A stretch of 64,000 nt of DNA from Labrys sp. WJW (lineage in GTDB: Bacteria > Pseudomonadota > Alphaproteobacteria > Rhizobiales > Labraceae), in assembly GCF_001676615.1 (NCBI RefSeq), contig NZ_LYXZ01000051.1, forward strand, positions 1-64,000, in the 5' to 3' direction. This document shows, piece after piece, positions 8,552 through 18,678 of this stretch (its first letter is position 1; the number at the start of each line of letters is the position of its first letter). The position numbers and the translations under genes are program-made. The notes below the pieces were generated by a model. It was not told the DNA's origin. It did no database searches and was given only the letters and a program-made list of their open reading frames with translations.

Positions 8552-9274
8552 TCATGCGGGCTTGCGCCCGCATACCCCGGTTGCGCATCCGTAGAAGAAC
8601 TTCCGGTAGTCAACCTGCAGACCTTCCGCCTCCAGCATGCGGGCGAAGGCGGATGCATCGCCGAAATTGGTGCTGTAGGTGCCGATCATGGCGAAGTCCT
8701 GGGCTCCCTTCAGCAGGAAGCGCTCGATCATGGGCAGCACCATCTTGAGATGGAACAGATAGAGCGGACGAAGCCACCATCCCTTGGGATCGGAGGCCTC
8801 GATCAGCGAGAAACAACCGCCCGGCTTGAGGCAGCGGGCGATCAGGGCTGCAAGCTTGCGATGCTGGGCAGGATTGAACGTCTTCAGACCGAAGGTCGAA
8901 ATCACGAAATCCGCGCTGCTGTCAGGTAAATTGCTGGACAGGACGTCATCTTCGATGAAGGCGATCTTGTGGGCCCGGTGAGCATGAAGGCGGGCCATGG
9001 CGCGCTGATGCATGCCCGTGGAGATATCGACGGCGACGATGCTTGCGGTCGTCGGATGGCGTTTCAGGAGATGAGGCCAGACCTCGCCGGTGCCGGCCAT
9101 GAGATCATAGCCCATGGCAGCCGGAGCTGGCGGCGCCGGCAGCGCCTCGACGCATTGCCGGCGCCAGCGTTCGGTGAAGCCGAGCGAACACCAGGTGCTG
9201 AACGCGATATATTTATCGGAACAGCGATCGAAGACGCCTTTTACGAATTGGGGGTCGTAGATGTCCTCGGCCAT
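8552..9274 (-). CDS. Class I SAM-dependent methyltransferase, UbiE/MenG-like
   Basis: A 240-residue methyltransferase. The SAM-binding glycine motif appears as DLMAGTGEVWPHL (about residues 57-69), followed by VAVDISTGM (motif II acidic residue) and a motif IV/post-I region FVISTFGLKTF. The FSLIEASDPKGW stretch and the layout resemble quinone-biosynthesis C-methyltransferases, but the substrate cannot be assigned. It is oriented with the quinone oxidoreductase gene upstream, about 80 bases away, so co-transcription is possible. Confidence 0.75.
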   Translation of the reverse strand: MAEDIYDPQFVKGVFDRCSDKYIAFSTWCSLGFTERWRRQCVEALPAPPAPAAMGYDLMAGTGEVWPHLLKRHPTTASIVAVDISTGMHQRAMARLHAHRAHKIAFIEDDVLSSNLPDSSADFVISTFGLKTFNPAQHRKLAALIARCLKPGGCFSLIEASDPKGWWLRPLYLFHLKMVLPMIERFLLKGAQDFAMIGTYSTNFGDASAFARMLEAEGLQVDYRKFFYGCATGVCGRKPA

Positions 9275-9352
9275 TCGCCACCGCCATCAGAGTTTCGTGA
9301 CGCCAGAGTCCTGACCTCATCTCGACCTCAACCATGGTCCATGACACAGCCG

Positions 9353-10327
9353 CTAGGGCAGCAGGATCGAGGATCCTGTCGTGCCCCGCCCTTCCAGATC
9401 CTCATGAGCCTTGCGGGCATCCTTGAGCTGATAGCGCTGGTTGACGGGGATCTTCACCTTGCCGGAGGCGACCGTCTCGAACAGGTCGCCGGCCGTCGCC
9501 AGCAGGTCGGCGCGTTCGGCGACATAGGTTCCCAAGGTTGGTCGGGTAGCAAAGAGCGAACCCTTCTGGGACAGGAGCAGCATGGGAACCGGCTCGACGG
9601 GGCCGGAGGCGTTGCCGAAGGAAACCCACATGCCGAGCGGCCGCAGACAGTCGAGCGAACCGGGGAAGGTATCCTTGCCGACGCCGTCATAGACCACCTC
9701 GCATTTGTGGCCATCGGTGATGTCGGCCACCCGCTTCACCCAGTCCTCGCTGCGGTAGAGAATGGTGTGGTCGGCGCCGTTGGCGCGCGCCAGCGCGGCC
9801 TTTTCTTCCGAGCCCACCGTGCCGATCACCGTCGCGCCGAGCGCCTTGGCCCATTGGCACAGGATCAGCCCGACACCGCCCGCGGCCGCATGCACCAGGA
9901 CCGTCTGGCCGGTTGAGACCTTGAAAGTGCGCCGGATCAGATATTGCGCCGTCATGCCCTTGAGCATCATGCCGGCTGCCTGCTCGTAGGAAATCGCCTC
10001 CGGCAACGGCACGAGCCGGTTGGCGGGATAGGTGCGCTCGGAGGCATAGCTGCCGACGGCACCGGCATAGGCCACGCGGTCGCCGGGCTTGAATTCGCCC
10101 ACCCCCTCGCCGACCGCGATCACTTCCCCCGCCCCTTCCGCGCCGAGGGTGAACGGCAGGGACGGCGCCTTGTAGAGGCCGGAGCGGTAATAGGTATCGA
10201 TATAGTTCACGCCGCAGGCGTGCTGGCGGATCAGGACCTCGCCGGCGGCGGGCAGCGGCGTGGCGACCTCCTCATAGGTCAAAACCTCGGGGCCGCCGGT
10301 CTGATGAACGCGAATGGCTGCGGGCAT
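9353..10327 (-). CDS. NADPH:quinone oxidoreductase, zeta-crystallin/QOR type MDR
   Basis: A 324-residue medium-chain dehydrogenase/reductase without the catalytic zinc cysteines. The N-terminal GroES-like fold begins IRVHQTGGPEVL, and the nucleotide-binding motif VHAAAGGVGLILCQWAKALGA lies near residues 145-165, as in QOR proteins. RSGLYKAPSLPFTLGAEGAG is the usual substrate-side signature. It likely reduces quinones with NADPH. The ATG at 10327 gives the normal family N-terminus. Confidence 0.92.
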   Translation of the reverse strand: MPAAIRVHQTGGPEVLTYEEVATPLPAAGEVLIRQHACGVNYIDTYYRSGLYKAPSLPFTLGAEGAGEVIAVGEGVGEFKPGDRVAYAGAVGSYASERTYPANRLVPLPEAISYEQAAGMMLKGMTAQYLIRRTFKVSTGQTVLVHAAAGGVGLILCQWAKALGATVIGTVGSEEKAALARANGADHTILYRSEDWVKRVADITDGHKCEVVYDGVGKDTFPGSLDCLRPLGMWVSFGNASGPVEPVPMLLLSQKGSLFATRPTLGTYVAERADLLATAGDLFETVASGKVKIPVNQRYQLKDARKAHEDLEGRGTTGSSILLP

Positions 10328-10483
10328 GGCAAATACCTGTGGTTGAAATCACGTGATGAAACGAAGGGGCGCTTTCAGGTGGCTTGCAGCATGGCTCGAC
10401 GTCCTGCCACCCGACGATGTTACCGACGCTTGCGATGATGTCCAGGGCCGCCGGAAGTCATGTGAACACCCGGGCCTCGGATA

Positions 10484-11254
10484 CTACTTGGCCATGCGAT
10501 CATGAACCGGTGCCGTGCGGAAATATCCGAGGATCAGGAAATAGACGCCGATGATGCAAAGCGCCCAGGTGACCCAGGGGGCCGGATCGACATTCTCCCA
10601 GATCGCCATGATTGCCAGCACGGACCATACCACCAGCAGGATCAGCGTGGGCAGCCTCAGCTTGGCCACGCGCAACGGATGCACGAACACGAAGGACGCG
10701 AAGGTCATCAGGCCGAGTGCCAGCACCGCCAGGAAGATGATCGTCATGGAGAGGATCGTCGGCTCGGCCGGGCTGAGCAGGAAGAAATAGAACACGATCA
10801 GGTTCCACACCGCCGGAAAGCCCTTGAACCAGGCGTCCTCCGTCTTCATCTCGTTGTCGGCGAAATACATCGCGCTGGTGAGAAGAATCACGGCCATGGC
10901 GATGAGGTTGAGCACATTGCTCGAACCGCCCAGCATGCCCGAACTGTAGAGGGCATAGGCCGGGACGATGACATAGGTCAGGTAGTCGATGATCAGATCG
11001 AGAGCGACGCCCGACCAGCGGGGCGAGGCTTCGGTGATGTTGATCTTGCGGGCAATCGTGCCGTCGATGCCGTCCACGAACAGGGCGAGCGCCAGCCAGG
11101 CGAACATCGTGCGCCAATCGTGCTGGACAGCCGCTATCAGGGCAAGAAATCCCCACAGCACGCCGCTGGCCGTAAACAGATGCACACCGAAAGCCAGCCG
11201 CTTCTGCTGCGGGGTTATCGGATTGCCGGAAGATATAGGAGGTGATGAAGCCAA
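10484..11254 (-). CDS. pcs: Phosphatidylcholine synthase
   Basis: A 256-residue polytopic membrane enzyme of the CDP-alcohol phosphotransferase family. It condenses choline directly with CDP-diacylglycerol to make phosphatidylcholine, a pathway typical of rhizobia and relatives. The motif DGIDGTIARK, followed about 15 residues later by GVALDLIIDYLTYV, is the Pcs version of DGx2ARx8Gx3Dx3D. About eight hydrophobic segments are visible. The start is uncertain: the frame opens only with TTG at 11254, an in-frame stop lies 18 bases upstream, and no ATG occurs before the first membrane segments. Confidence 0.93.
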   Translation of the reverse strand: MASSPPISSGNPITPQQKRLAFGVHLFTASGVLWGFLALIAAVQHDWRTMFAWLALALFVDGIDGTIARKINITEASPRWSGVALDLIIDYLTYVIVPAYALYSSGMLGGSSNVLNLIAMAVILLTSAMYFADNEMKTEDAWFKGFPAVWNLIVFYFFLLSPAEPTILSMTIIFLAVLALGLMTFASFVFVHPLRVAKLRLPTLILLVVWSVLAIMAIWENVDPAPWVTWALCIIGVYFLILGYFRTAPVHDRMAK

Positions 11255-11485
11255 CGCTGCTCGGATTCTCTACTGAAGGAGCGTCATCATATCGCCACAT
11301 AACCCCGGCGCTAGAATATTTTCGTCTCCAGGCCCGGGTGCCCACAAGAACGTCTGCGCAGGCACGTCCGTCCACCATGCGATCTCGCAGGGGCGGCCAG
11401 CGGTTGACACATCCCCTCCCCGGCACCATCACTGCACGAACCACCCACATCGCCGAGTCGGAAGCCGAAAACGAGCGCGCGATCC

Positions 11486-12457
11486 ATGGAATGGCCCGGA
11501 CTATCTCTGGCGTCCACCGATATGCTCGGAGCGCCCCCGTGGTTCTGGGCGATCTTCGCATCGTCCATCACCGTCATTCTCATCTTCGATCTGGGCTATC
11601 TCAATCGCCGCATTCCGGTGCTGTCGCTCGGCCAATCGATTGGTTTGACGGCGGCCTATGCCGTGCTGGCCGCCATGTTCGGTTGCGGCGCATGGCTGTA
11701 TTTCGGCCCGGAGAAAGGATCGCTGTTCTTCACCGCCTATGCGCTCGAGCAGTCGCTTTCGATCGACAATGTCTTCGTGATGTCGGTGATCTTCGCCTTT
11801 TTTGGCGTGCCTCGACGATATCAGCATCGCGTGCTGTTCTGGGGGATCGTCGTCGCCATCGTCCTCAGGGGCATCTTCGTCGGCTTGGGCGCGGCGATCG
11901 TGGCGCGATTTGCCTGGGTGCTCTATCCGTTCGGCCTCTTCCTGGTCGTGACCGGGCTGCGCATGCTGCGCGGCGTGGACGAACAGGTGGACCTCGACCA
12001 GAACAAGGCGGTTGCCTGGTTCATGCGCCATTTGCGCATGACGACGAAAATCGAGAACGAGCACTTCTTCGTTCGCCTGCCCGATGGCGACGGCAAGCCC
12101 GTCCTGCACGCGACACCCCTGTTCGCCGCCTTTGCGGTGATCAACGTGGCGGACATCGTCTTTGCCGTGGACAGCGTGCCGGCGGTGCTGTCCCAGACGC
12201 AGGATCCCTTCATCGTCTACACCTCGAACATCTTCGCCATTCTCGGTTTGCGGGCGCTCTATTTCGTCATCGACGCGCTCATCGCCAAATTTCGCTATCT
12301 GAAGGTCGCGTTGGCGGCATTGCTGGTTTTTATCGGCGTCGTGATTTTCTATGAGCGCCTCGTCGGCGAGTTCGACAATGTGCTGACCATGGCGATCACC
12401 TTCGCGACGCTGGGGATCGCCATCCTCGCCTCGATCGCGACATCCGCGAAAACCTGA
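11486..12457 (+). CDS. TerC/Alx family integral membrane protein
   Basis: A 323-residue protein with about nine hydrophobic segments. Signature stretches are ALEQSLSIDNVFVMSVIF near residue 90 and INVADIVFAVDSVPAVL near residue 220; their paired Asp residues are conserved in TerC/Alx proteins, which are implicated in metal (Mn2+) export or insertion of metal enzymes. The spacing of the two DxVF motifs and the length match the Alx-like branch. I looked for a manganese (yybP-ykoY) riboswitch in the 230-base leader shared with divergent pcs and could not see one. Confidence 0.9.
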   Translation: MEWPGLSLASTDMLGAPPWFWAIFASSITVILIFDLGYLNRRIPVLSLGQSIGLTAAYAVLAAMFGCGAWLYFGPEKGSLFFTAYALEQSLSIDNVFVMSVIFAFFGVPRRYQHRVLFWGIVVAIVLRGIFVGLGAAIVARFAWVLYPFGLFLVVTGLRMLRGVDEQVDLDQNKAVAWFMRHLRMTTKIENEHFFVRLPDGDGKPVLHATPLFAAFAVINVADIVFAVDSVPAVLSQTQDPFIVYTSNIFAILGLRALYFVIDALIAKFRYLKVALAALLVFIGVVIFYERLVGEFDNVLTMAITFATLGIAILASIATSAKT

Positions 12458-12763
12458 TCGCATCAACCGGATCGGGCGAAGCCCCGTCATGTCGATGTTC
12501 GAATTGATCGCATGCGACGGCCTGCATCTGGTATAGACAACTTAGTCCTTGCGCTGATGCGGCAAACTCTGTAAGGACCCGGCTTCGCTTCGGCCGGAGG
12601 CTGAACGGATGGCTGCGCTTGCGCAGAGGAACCCCCAGGGTTCCGGCATCCCGTGTCTTCGCCCTCTTAAGACATTCCTCGACGGCCTGCCGGGTCACGA
12701 GGGGCTTCGCGCCAGGCGAACGTGACAACCACGACGCGTTGTAACCAAAGGACAGGCCATCTC
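12458..12763 (+). promoter_or_regulatory. Leader region of the rpsF operon, structured
   Basis: About 300 bases without a gene upstream of rpsF. Short inverted repeats are present: GTCCTT/AAGGAC around 12543-12577, CCGGC..CGGCCGG near 12580-12600, and CCTCG/CGAGG around 12674-12701. An S6:S18-binding leader is known upstream of rpsF in many bacteria, and this region could contain one, but I cannot confirm the conserved core by eye. Confidence 0.3.
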
Positions 12764-13225
12764 ATGCCGAATTACGAGCATGTCTTCCTGGCTCGCCAAG
12801 ACGTGACCTCCCAGCAGGTCGAAGCGCTGACCGCCCAGTTCAAGGGTGTCATCGAAGCGCATGGCGGCACCGTCGGCAAGACCGAATATTGGGGCGTCAA
12901 GTCCCTGCAGTATCGCATCAAGAAGAACCGCAAGGCTCATTTCACGCTGCTGAACATCACCGCGCCGCATGCGGCCCTGGCTGAAGTCGAGCGTCAGATG
13001 TCGATCTCCGAAGATATCCTGCGCTTCCTCACCCTTTCCGTCGACGAGCTCGAGGAAGGTCCCTCGGCCATGCTGCGCAAGTCCGATCGCGACGAGCGTC
13101 GCGACGACGACCGTGGCTTCGGCTTCGGTGGCGGCCGTGGCGGCCCCCGTTCGGGCGGCAATGATCGTGGCCCGCGCCGCGAGCGCTTCGAAGGCTCTTC
13201 TGAAGAGCAGCAGGGAGAAGAGTGA
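12764..13225 (+). CDS. rpsF: 30S ribosomal protein S6
   Basis: A 153-residue S6. The ferredoxin-like domain starts MPNYEHVFLARQD and contains IKKNRKAHFTLLNI. It is extended by a C-terminal Arg/Gly/Asp-rich tail (DRDERRDDDRGFGFGGGRGG) of the kind seen in alphaproteobacterial S6. The start at 12764 fits the family; the frame is open upstream to 12722 but that part is not S6-like. It binds 16S rRNA with S18, encoded immediately downstream. Confidence 0.97.
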   Translation: MPNYEHVFLARQDVTSQQVEALTAQFKGVIEAHGGTVGKTEYWGVKSLQYRIKKNRKAHFTLLNITAPHAALAEVERQMSISEDILRFLTLSVDELEEGPSAMLRKSDRDERRDDDRGFGFGGGRGGPRSGGNDRGPRRERFEGSSEEQQGEE

Positions 13226-13227
13226 TC

Positions 13228-13467
13228 ATGGCTACCGCACCTGGACGCCGCCCCTTCTTCCGTCGCCGCAAGACCTGCCCGTTCTCGGGCCCGAATGCGC
13301 CGAAGATCGACTACAAGGACGTTAAGCTCCTGCAGCGCTACATTTCCGAGCGCGGCAAGATCGTTCCTTCCCGTATCACCGCGGTTTCGGCCAAGAAGCA
13401 GCGCGAGCTGGCTCAGGCCATCAAGCGCGCCCGTTTCCTGGGCCTGCTGCCCTACGTGATCGGCTGA
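13228..13467 (+). CDS. rpsR: 30S ribosomal protein S18
   Basis: A 79-residue S18 with the FRRRKTCPFSG N-terminus, IDYKDVKLLQRYISERGKI and KQRELAQAIKRARFLGLLP, all diagnostic. The start at 13228 is favoured by AGGGAGAAG 7 bases upstream; an in-frame GTG at 13222 is less likely. It is partner of S6 in the platform of the small subunit. It lies 2 bases after rpsF. Confidence 0.97.
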   Translation: MATAPGRRPFFRRRKTCPFSGPNAPKIDYKDVKLLQRYISERGKIVPSRITAVSAKKQRELAQAIKRARFLGLLPYVIG

Positions 13468-13474
13468 TGACTTT

Positions 13475-13502
13475 GCGGCGAGGCGCTTTTGTGCCTCGCC
13501 GC
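13475..13502 (+). terminator. Hairpin after rpsR
   Basis: GCGGCGAGGC (13475-13484) and GCCTCGCCGC (13493-13502) form a perfect 10-bp stem with an 8-base loop, 7 bases after the rpsR stop. There is no T tract, so it may be a partial attenuator or mRNA-stabilising hairpin inside the operon and not a full terminator. Confidence 0.45.
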
Positions 13503-13592
13503 CTATCTCCAACGACAGTCAGCCGGGCGATCCGGCCATGGCTGGGGTCTTCACCACAAGACCTCTAACCGCGACAGCGGGACAGCTCGACG

Positions 13593-14588
13593 ATGCAACG
13601 CGATATTCCTATCGGCCTTGGTGCCGGCCTTGCCGCAGCCATCCTGGCGCTCGCTCCCCTGAGCGGCTCGGGCTTCGGCATCTTGCTCTCGGTTCTCTCC
13701 GCGTTGCCGATCACCCTGGCCACGCTGTGCTGGGGATACCGTGCCGGCCTTGCCGCCGCCATGGCAGTGCTGGCCCTGGTTGCCTCGGGCGTCGCCGCCC
13801 AATCTCCCGATTCCTCCCCCTTCCGTCTCGCCCTGCAGTTCGGTGTTTCCCGAGCCCTGCCGGCCTGGGGACTGGCTTATCTCGCCGTCGCCGGTTATGG
13901 CGACAGTGCGATTGATCGTGCGCCCCTCTCGCTTGGCACCTTGGCGGTCGTCGCTGCCGTGCTGGGAATGGCAGGGACCCTTTTCGGCATCCTCGCACTC
14001 GGCTCGACCCCCGAACAGGCGCTGGCCAATCTGCGCACCGAACTCATGCAGGCCTATCGCATCATGATGGGCGGATCGAAGGATCAACCGATTCCCGCCA
14101 AGGATGGCGTGGATCCGGAAGCGTTCCTGCAGGTCTTCAGCGTGATCCTGTTGCCGCTCGCCGCCTTGTTCACCACGGTGTCCAATCTTGGAGGCCTGTG
14201 GCTGTCGGCACGCATTGCCCTGATCTCGGGCCGCCTGCCTCGTCCCTGGCCCGACGTGGCGGCTGAAATCCGCCTGCCGATCTGGTCGCTGGGCCTGTTG
14301 GCGATTGCCAGCGCCGTTTCGCTGCTTCCAGGCACGGTCGGCTTTGCCGGGCAGTTGCTGCTGGCAGCGTTGCTCGGTGCCTTCCTGGTCCAGGGATTTG
14401 CCGCGGTGCATGTCCTGACACGGGGCGGCGCCATGCGTCCGCTGATCCTGGCCGTGACCTATCTGCTGTGTGTGTTCCTGTCCTGGATCGCGATGCCGCT
14501 GATGATCGTGTTCGGCCTGGTCGAGACTTTCTTCAATCTGCGCGGCCGCTTTGGCGACCGCTCCAATACCCCCAGTACCCCCCGATAG
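13593..14588 (+). CDS. DUF2232 family polytopic membrane protein
   Basis: A 331-residue protein with about eight hydrophobic segments. It sits between rpsR and rplI, where alphaproteobacteria typically encode a DUF2232 protein. The N-terminal half has small glycine/alanine-rich helices (GLGAGLAAAILALAPL), and a soluble loop around residues 140-175 (SKDQPIPAKDGVDPEAFLQ) precedes more helices. The function is not established. It is probably co-transcribed with the ribosomal genes. Confidence 0.8.
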   Translation: MQRDIPIGLGAGLAAAILALAPLSGSGFGILLSVLSALPITLATLCWGYRAGLAAAMAVLALVASGVAAQSPDSSPFRLALQFGVSRALPAWGLAYLAVAGYGDSAIDRAPLSLGTLAVVAAVLGMAGTLFGILALGSTPEQALANLRTELMQAYRIMMGGSKDQPIPAKDGVDPEAFLQVFSVILLPLAALFTTVSNLGGLWLSARIALISGRLPRPWPDVAAEIRLPIWSLGLLAIASAVSLLPGTVGFAGQLLLAALLGAFLVQGFAAVHVLTRGGAMRPLILAVTYLLCVFLSWIAMPLMIVFGLVETFFNLRGRFGDRSNTPSTPR

Positions 14589-14607
14589 ACGAACAAAGGA
14601 GATAAAC

Positions 14608-15180
14608 ATGGAAGTCATTCTGCTGGAGCGCGTTTCCAAGCTTGGCCAGATGGGCGAGACCGTGAAGGTGAAGGACGGCTATGCCCGTAACTTCCTTCTG
14701 CCCAACAACAAGGCCCTGCGCGCCACCAAGGCCAACAAGGAGCGCTTCGAGAACGAGCGCGTGCAGCTCGAAGCCCGCAATCTCGAGCTCAAGAAGGAAG
14801 CCGAAGCCGTTGCCGCCAAGCTGGAAGGCCAGACCTTCACGCTGATCCGCCAGGCTGGCGAGACCGGCCAGCTCTACGGTTCGGTCACGGCTCGCGACCT
14901 TGCCGAGACCTCGACCACCGGCGGCTTCACCGTGGCTCGTTCGCAGTTCGTGCTGAACACCCCGATCAAGACCATCGGCCTGCACAAGGTGCTCGTCCAC
15001 CTGCATCCGGAAGTGGAAGTCACCGTCACCGCCAACATCGCCCGTTCGCCCGAAGAAGCCGAGCGTCAGATCCGCGGCGAAGACGTGCTGGCTCCGCAGG
15101 ACGACGAGGACACCTTCGAGAACCCCGAGGACATCGAGATCCCCGGCGTTCCCGGCACCGGCGAGCAGCCCGAGGTCTGA
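14608..15180 (+). CDS. rplI: 50S ribosomal protein L9
   Basis: A 190-residue L9. The N-terminal domain MEVILLERVSKLGQMGETV with VKDGYARNFLLPNNKALRAT carries the L9 signature. A connecting helix is followed by the C-terminal rRNA-binding domain. It is longer than E. coli L9 (149) because of an acidic tail (QDDEDTFENPEDIEIPG), as is usual in rhizobia. AAAGGAG precedes the ATG at 14608; the longer open frame from 14551 is not supported. Confidence 0.97.
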   Translation: MEVILLERVSKLGQMGETVKVKDGYARNFLLPNNKALRATKANKERFENERVQLEARNLELKKEAEAVAAKLEGQTFTLIRQAGETGQLYGSVTARDLAETSTTGGFTVARSQFVLNTPIKTIGLHKVLVHLHPEVEVTVTANIARSPEEAERQIRGEDVLAPQDDEDTFENPEDIEIPGVPGTGEQPEV

Positions 15181-15205
15181 TTCTCGGCCCTTCGACACGA
15201 TCAAG

Positions 15206-15237
15206 AGCCGGGCGCTTGTCGCCCGGCTTTTATTTTG
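15206..15237 (+). terminator. Rho-independent terminator after rplI
   Basis: AGCCGGGCG (15206-15214), a 5-base loop and CGCCCGGCT (15220-15228) are followed by TTTTATTTT. It ends the rpsF-rpsR-DUF2232-rplI unit about 26 bases after the rplI stop, so dnaB probably has its own promoter in 15241-15334. Confidence 0.9.
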
Positions 15238-15334
15238 CGCGGTTGTGAATCACTGTGAATTGCCGATCAAAGGCCAAGGGGAGCGGTTAGCGTGCTAAGC
15301 TTGCCGCCCGACGAATCACGATCCCAAGAGCCTG

Positions 15335-16840
<1,506 letters not shown>

Positions 16841-16915
16841 GCGTCGACCATCTGGAAGGCGCGATCTTTGCGGTCCCGCCTTCCGCCAGATTCCAACCCG
16901 CTCTATGGTCTGCGC

Positions 16916-18022
16916 ATGACCGATTCCCTGCCTCCTGTTTATGCCCGCCTGACCATCGACACCGACGCCCTCGCCGCCAATTGGCGGCGTTGCGGGCAGC
17001 AGCGGCCCAAGGCCGAATGCGCGGCCGTGGTGAAGGCCGATGGCTATGGCCTGGGCATCGACAATGTCGTACCCGCCCTTAGCCGGGCTGGCTGCGCTAC
17101 CTTCTTCGTCGCCCAGATCGACGAAGGTATTCGCGTGCGCAAGCTCGCTCCGGATGCCACGATCTATGTCCTGAGCGGCCTTGCGCCCGGCCATGGCGAC
17201 AGGTTTGCCGCGAATGCCCTGAGGCCGGCCTTGGGCTCGCGCGAAGAGTTGCGGGAATGGTCCGCCTTCGTTGCCGCCACCGGCTGGCAGGGAGGTGCCG
17301 CTTTGCACGTGGATACCGGCATGTCCCGGCTCGGGCTGCGCATCGACGAAGCCCATGCCCTGGCCGCGGAGGGAGAGCTCTTCAGACCTTCCCTGCTGAT
17401 GAGCCACCTCGCCTGCGCCGATACGCCCGAACATCCGCTCAATGCCAGGCAGTTCGAGGCTTTTGCCGGCGTCAGATCGCTCTATCCGGATGTGCCCGCC
17501 TCGCTCTGCAATTCCTACGGCACCTTCCTGCCGGCAGAGATCGGCTACGATCTGCTGCGTCCGGGCGTGGCGCTGTACGGCTCCAACCCCCTGCCCGGTC
17601 AACCCAATCCAATGCGGCCGGTCATCACCCTTTCAGCTCAGGTCCTGCAGGTTCGCAACGTGCTTCCCGGCGAATATGTCGGCTATGGCGCGACCTGGAC
17701 GAGTCGACAGCCCGCCCGCATTGCGATGGTGGCTATCGGCTATGCCGACGGCTACATGCGTTCGGGCTCCTCCTCCGACGATTTCGACTCAGCGCTGGCG
17801 TATGTCGCAGGCAAATACTGCCTGATCGCCGGACGCATCTCGATGGACATGACGGCGATCGACGTGACTGATCTGCCGGCAGACACGGTGAAACGGGGCG
17901 ATTGGGTTGAACTGATCGGGCCGCATCTGCCGGTCGATGAGGTGGCACGCCGTGCCGGTACGATCGGCTATGAGATACTCACCAGCCTGGGGACTCGCTA
18001 TGATCGGCACCTGGCGGTCTAG
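16916..18022 (+). CDS. alr: Alanine racemase
   Basis: A 368-residue PLP enzyme that interconverts L- and D-alanine for peptidoglycan. The PLP lysine lies in AVVKADGYGLG (about residue 40), the catalytic tyrosine in YVGYGATWTS, and GRISMDMTAIDV precedes the C-terminal domain. The start at 16916 (MTDSLPPVYARLTID) follows the family; the frame is open to 16868 without family similarity. It lies 75 bases after dnaB in the same direction. Confidence 0.96.
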   Translation: MTDSLPPVYARLTIDTDALAANWRRCGQQRPKAECAAVVKADGYGLGIDNVVPALSRAGCATFFVAQIDEGIRVRKLAPDATIYVLSGLAPGHGDRFAANALRPALGSREELREWSAFVAATGWQGGAALHVDTGMSRLGLRIDEAHALAAEGELFRPSLLMSHLACADTPEHPLNARQFEAFAGVRSLYPDVPASLCNSYGTFLPAEIGYDLLRPGVALYGSNPLPGQPNPMRPVITLSAQVLQVRNVLPGEYVGYGATWTSRQPARIAMVAIGYADGYMRSGSSSDDFDSALAYVAGKYCLIAGRISMDMTAIDVTDLPADTVKRGDWVELIGPHLPVDEVARRAGTIGYEILTSLGTRYDRHLAV

Positions 18023-18078
18023 GCGATAGCGCCTGCCCTTGCCGTCGGTCGCCACAGGCGTTGCTCGGGAAGAATGCA

Positions 18079-18465
18079 ATGATCGACCATTTCGGTTTTC
18101 CGGTTCGTGACTATCGGCGTTCCCGCGCTTTCTACGATCAGGTTCTCGCGCCGCTCGGCTATTCGGTGCAAAAGGAAGTCACGCGGGAGATGACCGGCAG
18201 CACGGCCCATTGCGGCTATGGCGAGAACGGGCGGCCTCAGTTCTGGATCGGCGACGGCGAGACCAGGGAAGGCAGCTTCCACATTGCCTTTGCCGCGAAA
18301 AACAAGGAGGCCGTCGACGCCTTTTATGCCGCCGCATTGGCGGCCGGCGCGCGCGCCAATGGCGCGCCTGGAATTCGGGCCCATTACCATCCCAACTACT
18401 ATGCAGCCTTCGTGCTCGATCCGGATGGCCATAATATCGAGGCGGTCTGCCACCTGCCCGGCTGA
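18079..18465 (+). CDS. VOC (glyoxalase/bleomycin-resistance) superfamily protein
   Basis: A 128-residue protein with two beta-alpha-beta-beta-beta repeats. The first begins IDHFGFPVRDYRRSRAFYDQ with metal-ligand-like His3. The C-terminal YYAAFVLDPDGHNIEAV matches the usual VOC end with a conserved Glu. Likely metal ligands are His/Glu, but the substrate is unknown. ATG 18079 is preferred to the in-frame TTG at 18061. Confidence 0.85.
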   Translation: MIDHFGFPVRDYRRSRAFYDQVLAPLGYSVQKEVTREMTGSTAHCGYGENGRPQFWIGDGETREGSFHIAFAAKNKEAVDAFYAAALAAGARANGAPGIRAHYHPNYYAAFVLDPDGHNIEAVCHLPG

Positions 18466-18678
18466 CGGGGCTCTTCCTTGACGGACCGGTGAAGGTCGAT
18501 GCCGTCGATCTTCGTTGCACACATGTGTCGCGTCGAGTGAGCTTGTTTCTCTACGAGATTGTTCCCGGGCTTCCCGCTTTCGACAGCGATGTTGACTTTC
18601 ATCGCTGTCTTTGACAATCGAGATTTTGCAACACGCTGCTCTTAACCCCTCATTTGAGAGCTTACGGAAAGTAATCTC

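Noticed and set aside
11255..11485. Possible manganese riboswitch upstream of the TerC-like gene
   Set aside because: The conserved yybP-ykoY core bases are not visible and no clear terminator hairpin precedes the start.
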